A stretch of 64,000 nt of DNA, taken from the NCBI RefSeq assembly GCF_001636345.1, contig NZ_KV440945.1, positions 4,520,536 through 4,584,535 of the forward strand. Reading direction: 5' to 3'. This document shows, in pieces, positions 53,517 to 62,614 of the stretch; the stretch's first letter is position 1; the number at the start of each line of letters is the position of its first letter. This DNA comes from Cytobacillus gottheilii. GTDB lineage: Bacteria > Bacillota > Bacilli > Bacillales > Cytobacillaceae. The notes below the pieces were generated by a model. The model did not search any database and had not been told where the DNA came from. It was given only the letters and a program-made list of their open reading frames with translations. A program made the position numbers and the translations under genes.

Positions 53517-53707
53517 TAAGATAGTGAAAGGCTACGATGTAATGCCAACGTAGCTCTTATCCATCATCTACTAACTTGTTTTTACAAATTACATCCAATA
53601 ATTTATAACTATTTTAACAGAGATAACACTCGATGTAGGAATGAAATTGTTGGTGTAGAAGTGGAAGATATTTAATGTAGTCTTCATAAAGTTATTAACA
53701 AAATAAA

Positions 53708-53736
53708 ATTGTCCCAATATTGTCCTCTAATTGTCC
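53708..53736. promoter_or_regulatory. Three ATTGTCC repeats with exact 11-bp period
   Basis: ATTGTCC starts at 53708, 53719 and 53730. The last repeat lies 76 bp before the XRE gene start at 53812. Helically phased repeats of this sort are usual for regulator binding. A fourth copy with the same flanks (TAATTGTCCTATA) is near 57337-57349. Confidence 0.6.
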
Positions 53737-53811
53737 TATAGCTGACCTTAAACATTAGTACCGTTGCGTTTATAATAAAATCAATAAAACAAAACAAGGA
53801 GAGATTAAGTG

Positions 53812-54423
53812 ATGCATACTGGTCAGAAAATAAAGGAATTAAGAAAATTAAAGCTCTGGACACAAGCTGAGTTAGCAGATAGAGCCAAAGTTAGTGAAAG
53901 GACTGTCCGAAGGTTAGAGTCCTCTGGCACAGCAGAAAGTGCAACACTTTTATCTGTCTTAGATGCTTTAGAAACAAATTTGAGTGAACTTGATAACATC
54001 GTTAGCGAGGATGAATCTATAAAGAAAGCGAGTACAGAAAAGCATACAGATGTTAAGTTCCTTCATAGAATCCAAAGTGGTAGAGACTTGGTTAGAATCA
54101 TCTCCCATGCACATCAATATGGATATGATTACCATGATTGTCATACAGAAGAGCAAACTGAAGTTGTCCAAGTATTCCTAACAACAGTTGCGGATGTATT
54201 AGATATATGGGACATTGTTGAAATCGGTCAGAGATTTGACTTAGAGAATAATTTATCAAAGGAGATTAAACACCTGGAGGAACTTGGCTTGTGGGTATTC
54301 GGTGATCGTCAGATTAATAAGAAGGATAATTGGATTACTGCTATTGTTGAGATTTACTCTAAAGAAAACCCTTTGATTCAAAAAGTAAAATTAGATAAAG
54401 ACTTAATGCGAAAGAACAAGTAA
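53812..54423 (+). CDS. XRE-family transcriptional regulator
   Basis: The protein has an N-terminal helix-turn-helix (GQKIKELRKLKLWTQAELAD, then RAKVSERTVRRLESSGTAES) over residues 4-60 and a longer unassigned helical C-terminus that may sense a ligand or bind a partner (SGRDLVRIISHAHQYGYDYH). The frame can open at GTG 53809 but ATG 53812, eight bases after AAGGAGAG, is preferred (203 residues). It is monocistronic with its own terminator and a phased repeat upstream, suggesting autoregulation. Confidence 0.85.
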   Translation: MHTGQKIKELRKLKLWTQAELADRAKVSERTVRRLESSGTAESATLLSVLDALETNLSELDNIVSEDESIKKASTEKHTDVKFLHRIQSGRDLVRIISHAHQYGYDYHDCHTEEQTEVVQVFLTTVADVLDIWDIVEIGQRFDLENNLSKEIKHLEELGLWVFGDRQINKKDNWITAIVEIYSKENPLIQKVKLDKDLMRKNK

Positions 54424-54452
54424 AACACTTCGGTATGCGAAATCATAAAATT

Positions 54453-54481
54453 AGCCAGCTCAGTAAACTAACTGCCTGGCT
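54453..54481. terminator. Terminator of the XRE gene
   Basis: AGCCAG-CTCAGT and AACTGCCTGGCT pair with a small bulge; TTTTCTTTATTT follows. It also lies just after the stop of the convergent gene at 54500. Confidence 0.75.
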
Positions 54482-54499
54482 TTTCTTTATTTACTGAAT

Positions 54500-55159
54500 T
54501 CACAGCAATACCTTTCTGGTTAAATCAGATTCCTCTTTGTTCTTTTGCAATGTTTCATATTCTTCTTCAAAACACATAAACCAATAACCCAATTCATCTT
54601 GCTTGCAGATGGCACTTCTTTGTTCTGATAAACCTTTCGCATTATAATTGTATGCAGATACCCTTTCTAAATCAGATTCTAAGTCATAATAGCGATATAT
54701 CATTAAGACGTTTGATTTTTGAACTGCATTCTTCCTTACTATCAATTTGTTTAGAAATTTAATTCGATCACATGATTCTACATTTTGAATTCCTATCACA
54801 TTATGTGGAATGAAACCTTCTTCTGTATCAGAAAAGATCTTATCGATTGTGTCTTCATCTTTATTCCATTGGTTTTCTCTTTCTAAATGCAGTGCAAGAA
54901 GCACATAATTCTCTTTATCTATTCTTTCATCCCACTTCCACCAAGCGAGATCCATTGGTCTTGACCGATCCTTTTTCTTATCATATTTTGCATCTTCAAT
55001 AAAACTATCAAAACCAAGCATTTCGCCCAAATTTGCAAAGTAATCAATTTCCCTTTGAGTAAACATCGAGCGATTATGAATTCTGGACAAATTCAACCTT
55101 CTATAATTACGAACGTATCCCTCAAAAAATTGTATTAAGTCAAGATATTGTTTCTTCAT
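54500..55159 (-). CDS. Hypothetical protein, third gene of a GIY-YIG nuclease unit
   Basis: The 219-residue protein is soluble with motifs GEMLGFDSFIEDAKYDKKKD, PMDLAWWKWDE and YVLLALHLEREN. The D-L-A-W-W followed by H-L-E-R-E pattern recalls a degenerate PD-(D/E)XK fold, but it cannot be assigned. It is the last of three minus-strand genes with gaps of 15 and 48 bp. The shared unit with a GIY-YIG nuclease suggests a defence or DNA-processing role, which is inference. Confidence 0.55.
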   Translation of the reverse strand: MKKQYLDLIQFFEGYVRNYRRLNLSRIHNRSMFTQREIDYFANLGEMLGFDSFIEDAKYDKKKDRSRPMDLAWWKWDERIDKENYVLLALHLERENQWNKDEDTIDKIFSDTEEGFIPHNVIGIQNVESCDRIKFLNKLIVRKNAVQKSNVLMIYRYYDLESDLERVSAYNYNAKGLSEQRSAICKQDELGYWFMCFEEEYETLQKNKEESDLTRKVLL

Positions 55160-55207
55160 CGGTTTATCCCTCCTAATTCTTCTTGTCTATTTTCATGCCT
55201 ATCAAAT

Positions 55208-55696
55208 CTACTCCTGAACTAACAAACTAAGTTCATCTTTATCTGGATACTTTGATCCAAAAAAGTATGAATAAAATCCCCATGCCACTTGCACTTCTTC
55301 AAATGGCTCTTTTAGTAACTCTGCCTGTTGCTTAAAACTACTATAGACTTCTGGTTTATCTAACACCAACAACATAATTCTTTGAAGTAATGTGAATGGT
55401 TTTGCTTCCATTACTTTCTTTCCAGTTCTTATTAAACCTCTATCGACTTCCCTTACAAGTCCATACCGTAAGAGGAAATCCAACTTTTTACATGTACCTG
55501 TATAAGATAATCCATATATCTCAGAAATTCGCTTCTTAGATAATCTACAAATTTGCTCATTATCCTCATTCTCAGCCAGGATACCAAGTAATTTCTTATA
55601 GCCATCAACAGTCTCTTTGATTCTTATAACCGCTTCAGTATTCAAGATGCACCTACTTTGTTTTTTTAAATTTGCAATAACCTCTATGCCTGCCAT
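55208..55696 (-). CDS. Winged-helix protein in GIY-YIG unit
   Basis: The 162-residue protein has a central helix-turn-helix (RLSKKRISEIYGLSYTGTCK, KLDFLLRYGLVREVDRGLI) near residues 50-95, then helices. It may be a DNA-binding regulator of the operon. It begins 15 bp after the GIY-YIG gene. No named family. Confidence 0.55.
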   Translation of the reverse strand: MAGIEVIANLKKQSRCILNTEAVIRIKETVDGYKKLLGILAENEDNEQICRLSKKRISEIYGLSYTGTCKKLDFLLRYGLVREVDRGLIRTGKKVMEAKPFTLLQRIMLLVLDKPEVYSSFKQQAELLKEPFEEVQVAWGFYSYFFGSKYPDKDELSLLVQE

Positions 55697-55710
55697 TTAT
55701 TAATGTTGTG

Positions 55711-56517
55711 CTATTTGATATTAGTTACATTATTAATCAACTTATACAGCCCTTTACTAATCCTTTCAAAGTCACTGTAAACAATTGCATGATGGCTCGG
55801 AGCATTCACACAACACTTTGAAGTAATATGTGTTCGAATCGTTGATTCCTTGAATCCAGAATCATTTTTCAGCATAAATTTTACTACCTCGCTAACAGTA
55901 AACTCATTGACTCCTTTATTCCCCACAATAGTTCTAACTACGGTTAAAATTTCTTCCCTACAAGTTGATTTCTTATACGACACTTGCTTAGAGGGAATAG
56001 TTGATTTATCCAAGCTGTTTCTATTTTCCACTTTCTTACCTTTAGATCTATTCCAAGATGGACTAAGCGTATTGATTAACTCCCATTCGACTTCAAATCT
56101 ATTAGTAGTATCATAAAAGTAAAGTTCAACATTGTAATTGTTTATTGAATTCTTATAAATCTCGTTATTTATCCTACAATTAGTTGATTGGCCTCCAACA
56201 AAACAATTTCTCGGTGATATGTTTCCATATCCCAAGTTAAAACGGTTTGCAAGATTTTCGCATTCTCCTACATACTTAATTTCTTCGTCTATTTTTATAA
56301 GATAGACTCCTTCTCTCCTAAGCTCTCTTGAAATCGCAAACCTACAAAATGGCCCCTTGCCATACTTATGTAACACAAGATCATTTGAATTCTCATACTT
56401 ATTCTGAGGATAGAATGCCTTAATGTTGTCGTCTATTTCTTTTTCAGGTGCGATGTCATAAATGTGTTCGAAGCTAAAATCACAAACATGTAAATTATCC
56501 ACCTTCAATGCCCCCAT
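55711..56517 (-). CDS. GIY-YIG nuclease fused to a winged-helix domain
   Basis: The 268-residue protein has a GIY-YIG-like core near residues 70-150: GVYLIKIDEEIKYVGECENL, then ANRFNLGYGNI (Arg) and EVEWELINTLSPSWN (Glu and Asn). The usual GIY reads GVY and YIG reads KYVG. The C-terminal 85 residues (EEILTVVRTIVGNKGVNEFT, ESTIRTHITSKCCVNAPSHH) resemble the winged-helix domain that ends many restriction endonucleases. It is first of a three-gene unit. A restriction or homing-type activity is likely; no methylase adjoins. Confidence 0.7.
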   Translation of the reverse strand: MGALKVDNLHVCDFSFEHIYDIAPEKEIDDNIKAFYPQNKYENSNDLVLHKYGKGPFCRFAISRELRREGVYLIKIDEEIKYVGECENLANRFNLGYGNISPRNCFVGGQSTNCRINNEIYKNSINNYNVELYFYDTTNRFEVEWELINTLSPSWNRSKGKKVENRNSLDKSTIPSKQVSYKKSTCREEILTVVRTIVGNKGVNEFTVSEVVKFMLKNDSGFKESTIRTHITSKCCVNAPSHHAIVYSDFERISKGLYKLINNVTNIK

Positions 56518-56804
56518 TCAGGTTATCTAAAACATATTCATCTATACTCCTTTTAATATTTTTAGATTAGCACAAACAAATTAATACAGATAGTAATTGG
56601 AGTGTGTGATTGATTGTTGTGATTGCAGTGAAAGATTTTTAGTAATCTGGTTTTACTCCTGATTCCTTCCTTTGGAAAATTCATATTTTTATTTCGAGTC
56701 AATACTCTACCTTGTAACAAAAAATAAGAAGCCAATGTATGTTCCAAATATGAAAATTATAGATACACCTTCAATAATACTTTCTTATCCTAAGGGGATG
56801 ACAT

Positions 56805-57146
56805 ATGGACTTTTTTGAATTTACTTTTAAACAAGGGGATACTTTTGAACATAAATTCAAATCGATAGAGAAATACGTAGGTAAAAACATCAAAAACAAA
56901 ATAAAACTTAGTTGGAAACCAATAGTAGTTATTCAAATCTTTAAGGAGAGGCGTACAGTATCGCTTGAAAAAGATTTATACGATCTAAACAGGATATATA
57001 ATCAAACGTTCTTAGTTAAAATATTTGGTGGTGCTACCTTATTTAATCAGGTCTCGCTTAATATAGAGTATATAACTAATGACCAATGTTGGAAGGTAAC
57101 ATTTGTGAACCACGATCCTTTAGAGGGATGGCGAAACCTATCGTAA
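56805..57146 (+). CDS. Hypothetical protein
   Basis: The 113-residue protein is soluble and basic (KYVGKNIKNKIKLSWKPIVV). ATG at 56805 follows AAGGGGATGACAT. There is no recognised motif. It is isolated between two minus-strand units, with 300 bp of unassigned DNA after it (57147-57446) that includes one more ATTGTCC-type motif near 57340. Confidence 0.55.
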   Translation: MDFFEFTFKQGDTFEHKFKSIEKYVGKNIKNKIKLSWKPIVVIQIFKERRTVSLEKDLYDLNRIYNQTFLVKIFGGATLFNQVSLNIEYITNDQCWKVTFVNHDPLEGWRNLS

Positions 57147-57446
57147 TTACATCAGATTGGACATCATTAGTATTCATAAAAAATTTCGGGTTGGATTTAT
57201 TGGTTCTCCAACCCTCTCTAAAAATAAAGTGGCTTTTTGCCAATATCCAAATAATTTGATAACTCTTTTTCATATTTTTTTGTACACTTAATTTAGTTTC
57301 AGAGGAAGAAAATGTATAATACCTTTTTCCTTCCTTTAATTGTCCTATAAAACGCTATATTTTAAGGTTCATATTTTTGCAAGGAATGATGATGACTTTT
57401 GTTGAGGTATTTAAGGGTAGAATTGATTTCACATAATGTCTGCGAG

Positions 57447-59471
57447 TTAGCTTACTGCCTTTTCATTAGACATTGGGGCATACATATCAGGTTCCTCTAA
57501 TTTTAAGATCTCATTATCAATGCATTTTCTGAAATAGAGCTTGTTATAATCAAAGTACACTTTAAAGAAGCCCTCTTCTTCCCAAACCATATCAATATAT
57601 TCCTTTTTCCTTTTTCCACCTAATTCGTAATTGTATATATATTGAGCAACGTTTGAAATATCGTATTTATCTCTATCTTTAAACTCCAAAAACAGAGGCT
57701 CTGAACGATTTAAAGCATAGTATCGTATAAGATCGTTTAAATCTTCGAATATATAGTTTGGAATTGTATCTAAATCATTAAGGAACTTATTCACTACAGT
57801 TGAATTAATTAAATCAAAGTCACTTTCTTCAATTGTGCTTTTTAATTCATCCGATTCAAAACAATTTGGTAATGACTTTATTAATGTTTGATATGCCTTT
57901 TGATTGTTTTCATAAACCAACACTTCACAATTTTTATATCTAACTTCACCGTCTACTGAGAGAATCGGCAGTGAAAATGAATAAAAACCTACTGGAATTG
58001 TTTTAATAAAATCTACTCTTTCCAAGTCAGTTGTATCAACAGAATCATCAGCGATTTTAATAAACTCCTCTATTTTCTTTAACGGGATAAGTCTTGGTGC
58101 TGTTTTTATATTTACATTACTTAATTCATTCCAGATACCTTCACCCTCGTATAATTTCTTGGGATTAACCCATGCAATCTTATTTTGCCAACTGTCAATA
58201 AAACTAACGATAAAGGCTTTTTCAGTACCTCCTGCTTTTTCCCCTCTTAAAGCCCTCCCTATCATTTGTGTCATTAATATTTCTGATATCGTTGGTCTTG
58301 TCAAGAAGACAGTTTGTATATTGGGGATGTCAGTTCCTTCTGTAAGGATGTTTACATTTATCAACACGTCTAATTCATTATTTCGATATTTTTCAATAAT
58401 TTCTTTGTTTGCTTTAGACAAACCACTATCATCTACAATATCGTTATCAGATGAAATAACGTATTCAGATTTTATCCCTCTATCAGTAAATAATTTATTC
58501 AACACAATAGCATGTATCTTATTAATCGCAAAAACCAGAAGTTTTCCATATTCATCTCTATTATCAATATACTCTTGCACAATCCTGTTATTTCTTAACT
58601 TATTTTCCGATATATGCTTTGCAATATCTTTAGGGATACTGTCCAACATTTCAATAGTTTTAATATCCTTATCGCTTAAATCCGCTCTCATATCTACATA
58701 AGTTTTCAATTCCTTGAAGATTGGCTTTGCAAGGATTCCTCTACTGATTAAAGTTCTTAAAGATACCTCATACACGATGTCATCCTTAAAGACTTTCTTC
58801 AACAGTCCCTTTTCCTCTTCTGCTGTTCTAAAAGGAGTTGCTGTTAAACCTAATATTCTAAGCCTATTAGCCTTTTTATCTATAACCTCTATAATCTTTC
58901 TGTAAGTTTTTGCAGTGGCATGATGGGCTTCATCAATAACAAGAAATATATCATCATGGTATTTTAACCAATTTTCTATTAAGTGTTCTTTTCCTCTATA
59001 CAGACTGTCTTTACTTGCAATAATAAAATCATCTTCTCTACTTATATTGCGACACCTATCATGCACACCTGAAATAATTCTATAACTAAAGCTCTTCCTT
59101 TTATTAAGCAAGATAGAAAAAGAGTTCTTTTTAGCTGATGTTAGGGCTTGTTCCAGTAACTCATGTCTATGAGCTAACCAAATAACTTTCTTATTCTCAT
59201 TAATAATATTTCTTAGCACCCATTGGACTGCCGTTTGCGTTTTACCTCCACCAGTTGGTAACACTAACAATCCTGAGAATCTTTTTGCTTCACTTTTTCC
59301 TATCGCCATATCCAAGGCTTTCAACGCCTCTTTTTGATGCAAATATGGCTCACTCGGTTTTCTTTCTTCACACACTTGAATTTTTCCTGCATACTTGTTT
59401 TTAACTGACTTTTTCATTTGTTTTTCCTCCGACTCCACAACGGCTATTTTTGTTTGTTTAAAAAGACGCAA
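57447..59471 (-). CDS. Superfamily II helicase/translocase
   Basis: The 674-residue protein has helicase motifs: Q/I region with VLPTGGGKTQTAVQWVL near residue 75, DEAHHATAKTYRKI near 178, GLTATPFRTAEEE near 215, LINVNILTEGTDIPNIQTVF near 375 and MIGRALRGEKAGG (motif VI) near 408. It belongs to the SSL2/ResIII type. The C-terminal 200 residues are unassigned. No nuclease or methylase partner adjoins. It may belong to plasmid defence or repair. ATG 59471 has a weak site; an internal ATG (MKKSVKNKY) is another start. Confidence 0.8.
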   Translation of the reverse strand: MRLFKQTKIAVVESEEKQMKKSVKNKYAGKIQVCEERKPSEPYLHQKEALKALDMAIGKSEAKRFSGLLVLPTGGGKTQTAVQWVLRNIINENKKVIWLAHRHELLEQALTSAKKNSFSILLNKRKSFSYRIISGVHDRCRNISREDDFIIASKDSLYRGKEHLIENWLKYHDDIFLVIDEAHHATAKTYRKIIEVIDKKANRLRILGLTATPFRTAEEEKGLLKKVFKDDIVYEVSLRTLISRGILAKPIFKELKTYVDMRADLSDKDIKTIEMLDSIPKDIAKHISENKLRNNRIVQEYIDNRDEYGKLLVFAINKIHAIVLNKLFTDRGIKSEYVISSDNDIVDDSGLSKANKEIIEKYRNNELDVLINVNILTEGTDIPNIQTVFLTRPTISEILMTQMIGRALRGEKAGGTEKAFIVSFIDSWQNKIAWVNPKKLYEGEGIWNELSNVNIKTAPRLIPLKKIEEFIKIADDSVDTTDLERVDFIKTIPVGFYSFSLPILSVDGEVRYKNCEVLVYENNQKAYQTLIKSLPNCFESDELKSTIEESDFDLINSTVVNKFLNDLDTIPNYIFEDLNDLIRYYALNRSEPLFLEFKDRDKYDISNVAQYIYNYELGGKRKKEYIDMVWEEEGFFKVYFDYNKLYFRKCIDNEILKLEEPDMYAPMSNEKAVS

Positions 59472-59900
59472 AAAAGACTGATTTACTTAGTACAGACATA
59501 ATTGCAGAAAAATCCTTATTCCTACCTCACTTCCAGACATACTTGTCCCAAAGTTAAATAGTAGAAATACTGGATCTGCAAAAATGTAAATCTAAGTAAA
59601 TCAGCCTTATATAGCTGTATAAGTGAATAAAAAAACAATAGAAAAAAATATATAAACTTGCAGATAATATATTAAATTGTTTTTATACTGTACTATCAAT
59701 TTTGACTATTGTCAACGGTTTTTGTTTTTTTATTTACCCAAAAAAGAACCGAGAAAACGTACCAAAACGGTAATGACTCTCGATTCTTTTGGACTTTACA
59801 ATTTTAAATGATTCTCTCCTATGTTCTGATAGCAACCTATTTACATCAGGTTGAACTTGAATTACGAGAGAAGAACTTGGTTGCTTAGTGTCTGTTCTCT
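59472..59900. other. Intergenic region with palindrome-like operator and terminator
   Basis: It contains TTGACTATTGTCAA at 59702-59715, a near copy of the 14-bp palindrome, in a stretch that would be upstream of the helicase gene. The hairpin at 59741-59790 (AAAAAAGAACCGAG...CTCGATTCTTTT) is the terminator of the next gene. GAACTTGAATTACGAG at 59855 recurs near 62396. Confidence 0.6.
59741..59790 (-). terminator. Terminator with degenerate CGTACC core
   Basis: AAAAAAGAACCGAGA and TCTCGATTCTTTT pair with one mismatch; the loop holds CGTACCAAAACGGTAA, a worn version of CGTACC-N3-GGTACG. It ends the 59901-60206 gene. Confidence 0.75.
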
Positions 59901-60206
59901 CTACTTATCACACCTTTGTTTAAGTAAATACTTAAAAAAGCTAATTGATGTTTCATTTGAAAGATCAATACAAGCTAAATCTGTATTCTCAATTTGCAAG
60001 AAAATAGTTTTAAAGTAATCATCATCATACACAACTAAATAATCATCAACTTTATCGCCTATTCGGTCTATTCCAATTAGATTGTGTTCATAAAAGGTGA
60101 CTACATGCTCATTATCGATCTGAAATCCAGTTTCTTTCTTGTAATACGTCTTATTTATCAAATCATCATATATTTCATATCTTACTTTAACCTTTGAATT
60201 TTCCAT
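59901..60206 (-). CDS. Small hypothetical protein
   Basis: From ATG 60204-60206, eight or nine bases after AAAGGAG, the protein has 101 residues: MENSKVKVRYEIYDDLINKT then a beta-rich part (FYEHNLIGIDRIGDKVDDYL). It is soluble and unknown. The frame to 60266 is less likely. It belongs to the cluster of small genes with shared terminators. Confidence 0.6.
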   Translation of the reverse strand: MENSKVKVRYEIYDDLINKTYYKKETGFQIDNEHVVTFYEHNLIGIDRIGDKVDDYLVVYDDDYFKTIFLQIENTDLACIDLSNETSISFFKYLLKQRCDK

Positions 60207-60266
60207 GTTTCTAACTCCTTTCTTATGTTTAGATTGTATTAATGGGCTATAGAATAAACCTTCCAA

Positions 60267-60672
60267 ATTCAGTTAGTTCCCTTATTATCAGTTTATATGT
60301 AATTTATTTTTTACCAAAACTGATCGTTAATATGTTTCAAGTGCAGTAACCTTCTTTACACTTTGATATGGTAACTGGTGGGGCTTTCCTAATCCTTAAT
60401 CCTTGCCGTCTACTTTGTTTCCATCTAAAAAACCTTGGGCAATTCCGCTCCCCCGCTTCAATCCCTCTTTCCCTTCTCCCGCTTTTTCTCACTCCTTTTC
60501 CCATCTTTGTGTATAACCTGTTAATATCTAACCATTCTTTTCACTCTTCTTTTCCTTAATTCACATCTTATCCCCACCTTCCCCCTACCTTACTCCATCC
60601 TGCTCACCAAGTTTTACAAAAAAAGAACCGAATGGCGTACCGTTGGTACGCTACCCGATCCTTTTCTCTTTT
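60267..60672. other. C/T-rich dispersed repeat region
   Basis: It contains a pyrimidine-rich tract (60440-60500) related in style to the long direct repeat, an inverted copy of the TAAGGATTAAGG motif near 60390, and the terminator at 60617-60665. No coding frame of merit. Confidence 0.6.
60617..60665 (-). terminator. Terminator of the 129-residue gene with CGTACC-GTT-GGTACG
   Basis: AAAAGAACCGAATGG lies left and CTACCCGATCCTTTT right of the perfect inverted repeat at 60636-60650. On the minus strand it ends in TTTTTTT. It sits 10 bp after the gene's stop. Confidence 0.75.
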
Positions 60673-61062
60673 TTAGATTGCTTCTTCTTCATATACCTCA
60701 GCCAGTAACTCACAATACAAGTTACGGGTGAAATTAAACTGACTGTACACATGCTTAAATTCCTCTTCGTTTTGCAAGCCTAACTCTAATATCTCCTGTA
60801 ATGCTTCCTCAATCATATCTATATGATGGAAGATTTGATCAGAGATATCATCAAATTGCTTATATAATTCAGGATTATAAAAATACTCTTTTACTAAATA
60901 TTTAAGCGGAATAACGTTTGATAAGAGAGTTGTAGCTAATCTTAACGGCTTGTTAAAGGTGTCTTTAAGACTGTAGTGATAGGATTCACTTACAAAGATT
61001 CGGATACTGCTTTCAAGATTCTTAGATTGGGTAATTGCTGATTGTAATTGTAATTTGTTCAT
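60673..61062 (-). CDS. Small helical hypothetical protein
   Basis: The 129-residue protein is helical and acidic (DQIFHHIDMIEEALQEILEL). ATG 61062 follows AAAGGAGACCTCGAA, a sequence also present before the gene at 61862. No family is recognised. The gene has its own promoter (TTGTAA-N16-TATAAT on the minus strand, 61170-61200), its own leader and terminator. Confidence 0.6.
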   Translation of the reverse strand: MNKLQLQSAITQSKNLESSIRIFVSESYHYSLKDTFNKPLRLATTLLSNVIPLKYLVKEYFYNPELYKQFDDISDQIFHHIDMIEEALQEILELGLQNEEEFKHVYSQFNFTRNLYCELLAEVYEEEAI

Positions 61063-61861
61063 TTCGAGGTCTCCTTTATATGGGGTTTAGTTTGATTAAG
61101 CGTCAGATGGGAGTGCTTGAAGAAGTAGGCTTAGCACATCCATGAGGAAGTTCATCTAATGCTTATGTTTTAATTATACCCTGTCAATTAATATTTACAA
61201 TCCTTCGAGTGTCGTACCCCTGTCGAACCCCTTTAAACCTTGATACTAAAGGCTTCGTACCAACGGTACGTCATATCTTTTTATCGGCCCAACCAGGACT
61301 TAAAGAATCAGGAATAAACATAAAGGTAGCTGTCTCTTTGAAATTAAGTTCTTCCCCGCTTTCCCTCCCCTTCTCCCACTTACCTTCACGCCCTTTCCCT
61401 TCCTTAAACCTTCTCACTATTACGTAATTCAAGTTCTTCCCAAAAAACCACCCTTTCGGGTAAAATTCGTACCGATAACGGAACAGTAAGGAAGGTGAAA
61501 ATGTAATTAAGTTCTTCCATAGTAGGAGTAAGGATTAAGGTTGAAAAGATGGTTGACCAGGTGTTTTTTCAGGCTTTTCTTCACGCCTTTTTTCTTACTT
61601 GTTTACAACCTGTTGATATCTAACTCTTCTTCACTCTTTTCCTCTAACCTTATCCCTAATCTGTGTATATTTTGTTGATATCGCAGTATTCCCTTCTCTT
61701 TTTCTTTCCCTTTATTCACAACTTATCCCCTTTTTGTTCAAACCTTTCTAACACGATTTTTCACCCTTTTTTATCACACAAAAAAGAATCGAATGGCGTA
61801 CCGATGGTACGCAAATCGATCCTTCTCTCTTGCCTTATCCTCTACCTTTTTAAAGGATGCC
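61063..61861. other. Leader, promoter and repeat region of the small-gene cluster
   Basis: It holds the leader and promoter of the 129-residue gene, the inverted repeat CGTACC-AAC-GGTACG at 61256-61270, TAATTAAGTTCTTCC blocks (61342, 61504), a TAGTAGGAGTAAGGATTAAG motif (61517) also seen at 14127, pyrimidine-rich tracts and the terminator of the next gene (61780-61824, with CGTACC-GAT-GGTACG at 61797-61811). No gene. Confidence 0.65.
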
Positions 61862-62107
61862 TTAATTTCTTACCTGTTGTCTTTCTTTGTGTATTGTCAT
61901 CCAGTGTCCATCTCCAAAACTAAAGCTAATGTCCTTAAAGCCTTCGGCTTCTAATTCCTCTTCTATATATTCCATTAAATCTCTACCATCTATTTCTGCA
62001 TTTACATCTTTGACAAGCATATTCAGTCCATAGTGATATTCTTGATATTCTAACACCCTATCTCCTAATAGGTTCAATATTGATTTTGCAAATTTTGAGT
62101 TATTCAT
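61862..62107 (-). CDS. Small hypothetical protein
   Basis: From ATG 62105-62107, ten bases after AAAGGAG, it encodes 81 residues (MNNSKFAKSILNLLGDRVLE, then acidic helix DLMEYIEEELEAEGFKDISF). It is unknown. Its promoter (TTGAAT-N17-TATTAT on the minus strand, 62215-62245) and leader are paralogous to those of the 60673-61062 gene. Confidence 0.6.
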   Translation of the reverse strand: MNNSKFAKSILNLLGDRVLEYQEYHYGLNMLVKDVNAEIDGRDLMEYIEEELEAEGFKDISFSFGDGHWMTIHKERQQVRN

Positions 62108-62292
62108 TAATCGAGGTCTCCTTTGAGGTTTATTTTTTGTGGTTAAGCATGATGGGAATGCCAGAGAGGTATTTGATGGCATATCCTTTGAGGTGAGCGT
62201 CAATTGCTTATGTGTTAATAATACAACGGAAAAAGGCGTGATTCAATAGATTGGATGTCGAACCCCCTTTTAACACTTGATACTACAGGCTT

Positions 62293-62307
62293 CGTACCAA
62301 CGGTACG
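62293..62307. promoter_or_regulatory. CGTACC-AAC-GGTACG inverted repeat upstream of the 81-residue gene
   Basis: The perfect 6-3-6 inverted repeat stands about 50 bp before the promoter and is identical to the one at 61256-61270 with the same flanks (GGCTT on the left). It is a candidate operator. Confidence 0.6.
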
Positions 62308-62501
62308 TTTCCCGATCCTTCTGGAGTCTACATACATAGTTGTCAGCTCCCGCTTTCGCCCCTGTTCAGATACCAACTTATTTACAACAGGTACGAACTT
62401 GAATTACATAGGGAAGAACTTAAATGCGAAGAGACAGTAGCACGAAGAAATGGAGCCAAAATTTTAGCTTTATCTGCTTCTATTCAATCATTTGTTCATA
62501 T

Positions 62502-62543
62502 AAAAAAGAATCGAGACGTACCAACGGTACGTTCCCGATTCTA
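62502..62543 (-). terminator. Terminator with CGTACC-AAC-GGTACG core
   Basis: AAAAAAGAATCGAGA and TTCCCGATTCT flank the inverted repeat at 62517-62531; AGAATCG pairs with CGATTCT. It ends the 62615-62936 gene on the minus strand. Confidence 0.75.
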
Positions 62544-62614
62544 ATATAATCGCCCCTGTCCCCCTCAGTCTTGACCAGACTTTTTTCTTTAAGAACAAAG
62601 TTTTTTAGCTTAGC

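Noticed and set aside
58159..58701. Long plus-strand frame (180 codons) inside the helicase gene
   Set aside because: Antisense to conserved helicase motifs; no binding site.
61209..61427. Plus-strand frames over the CGTACC repeats (also 62255-62440)
   Set aside because: They cover promoters and inverted repeats of minus-strand genes and are low-complexity Pro/Leu/Ser sequences.
60636..62531. The CGTACC repeats as a CRISPR array
   Set aside because: Copies are 15 bp, irregularly spaced by hundreds of bases and embedded in terminators or promoters; no cas genes.
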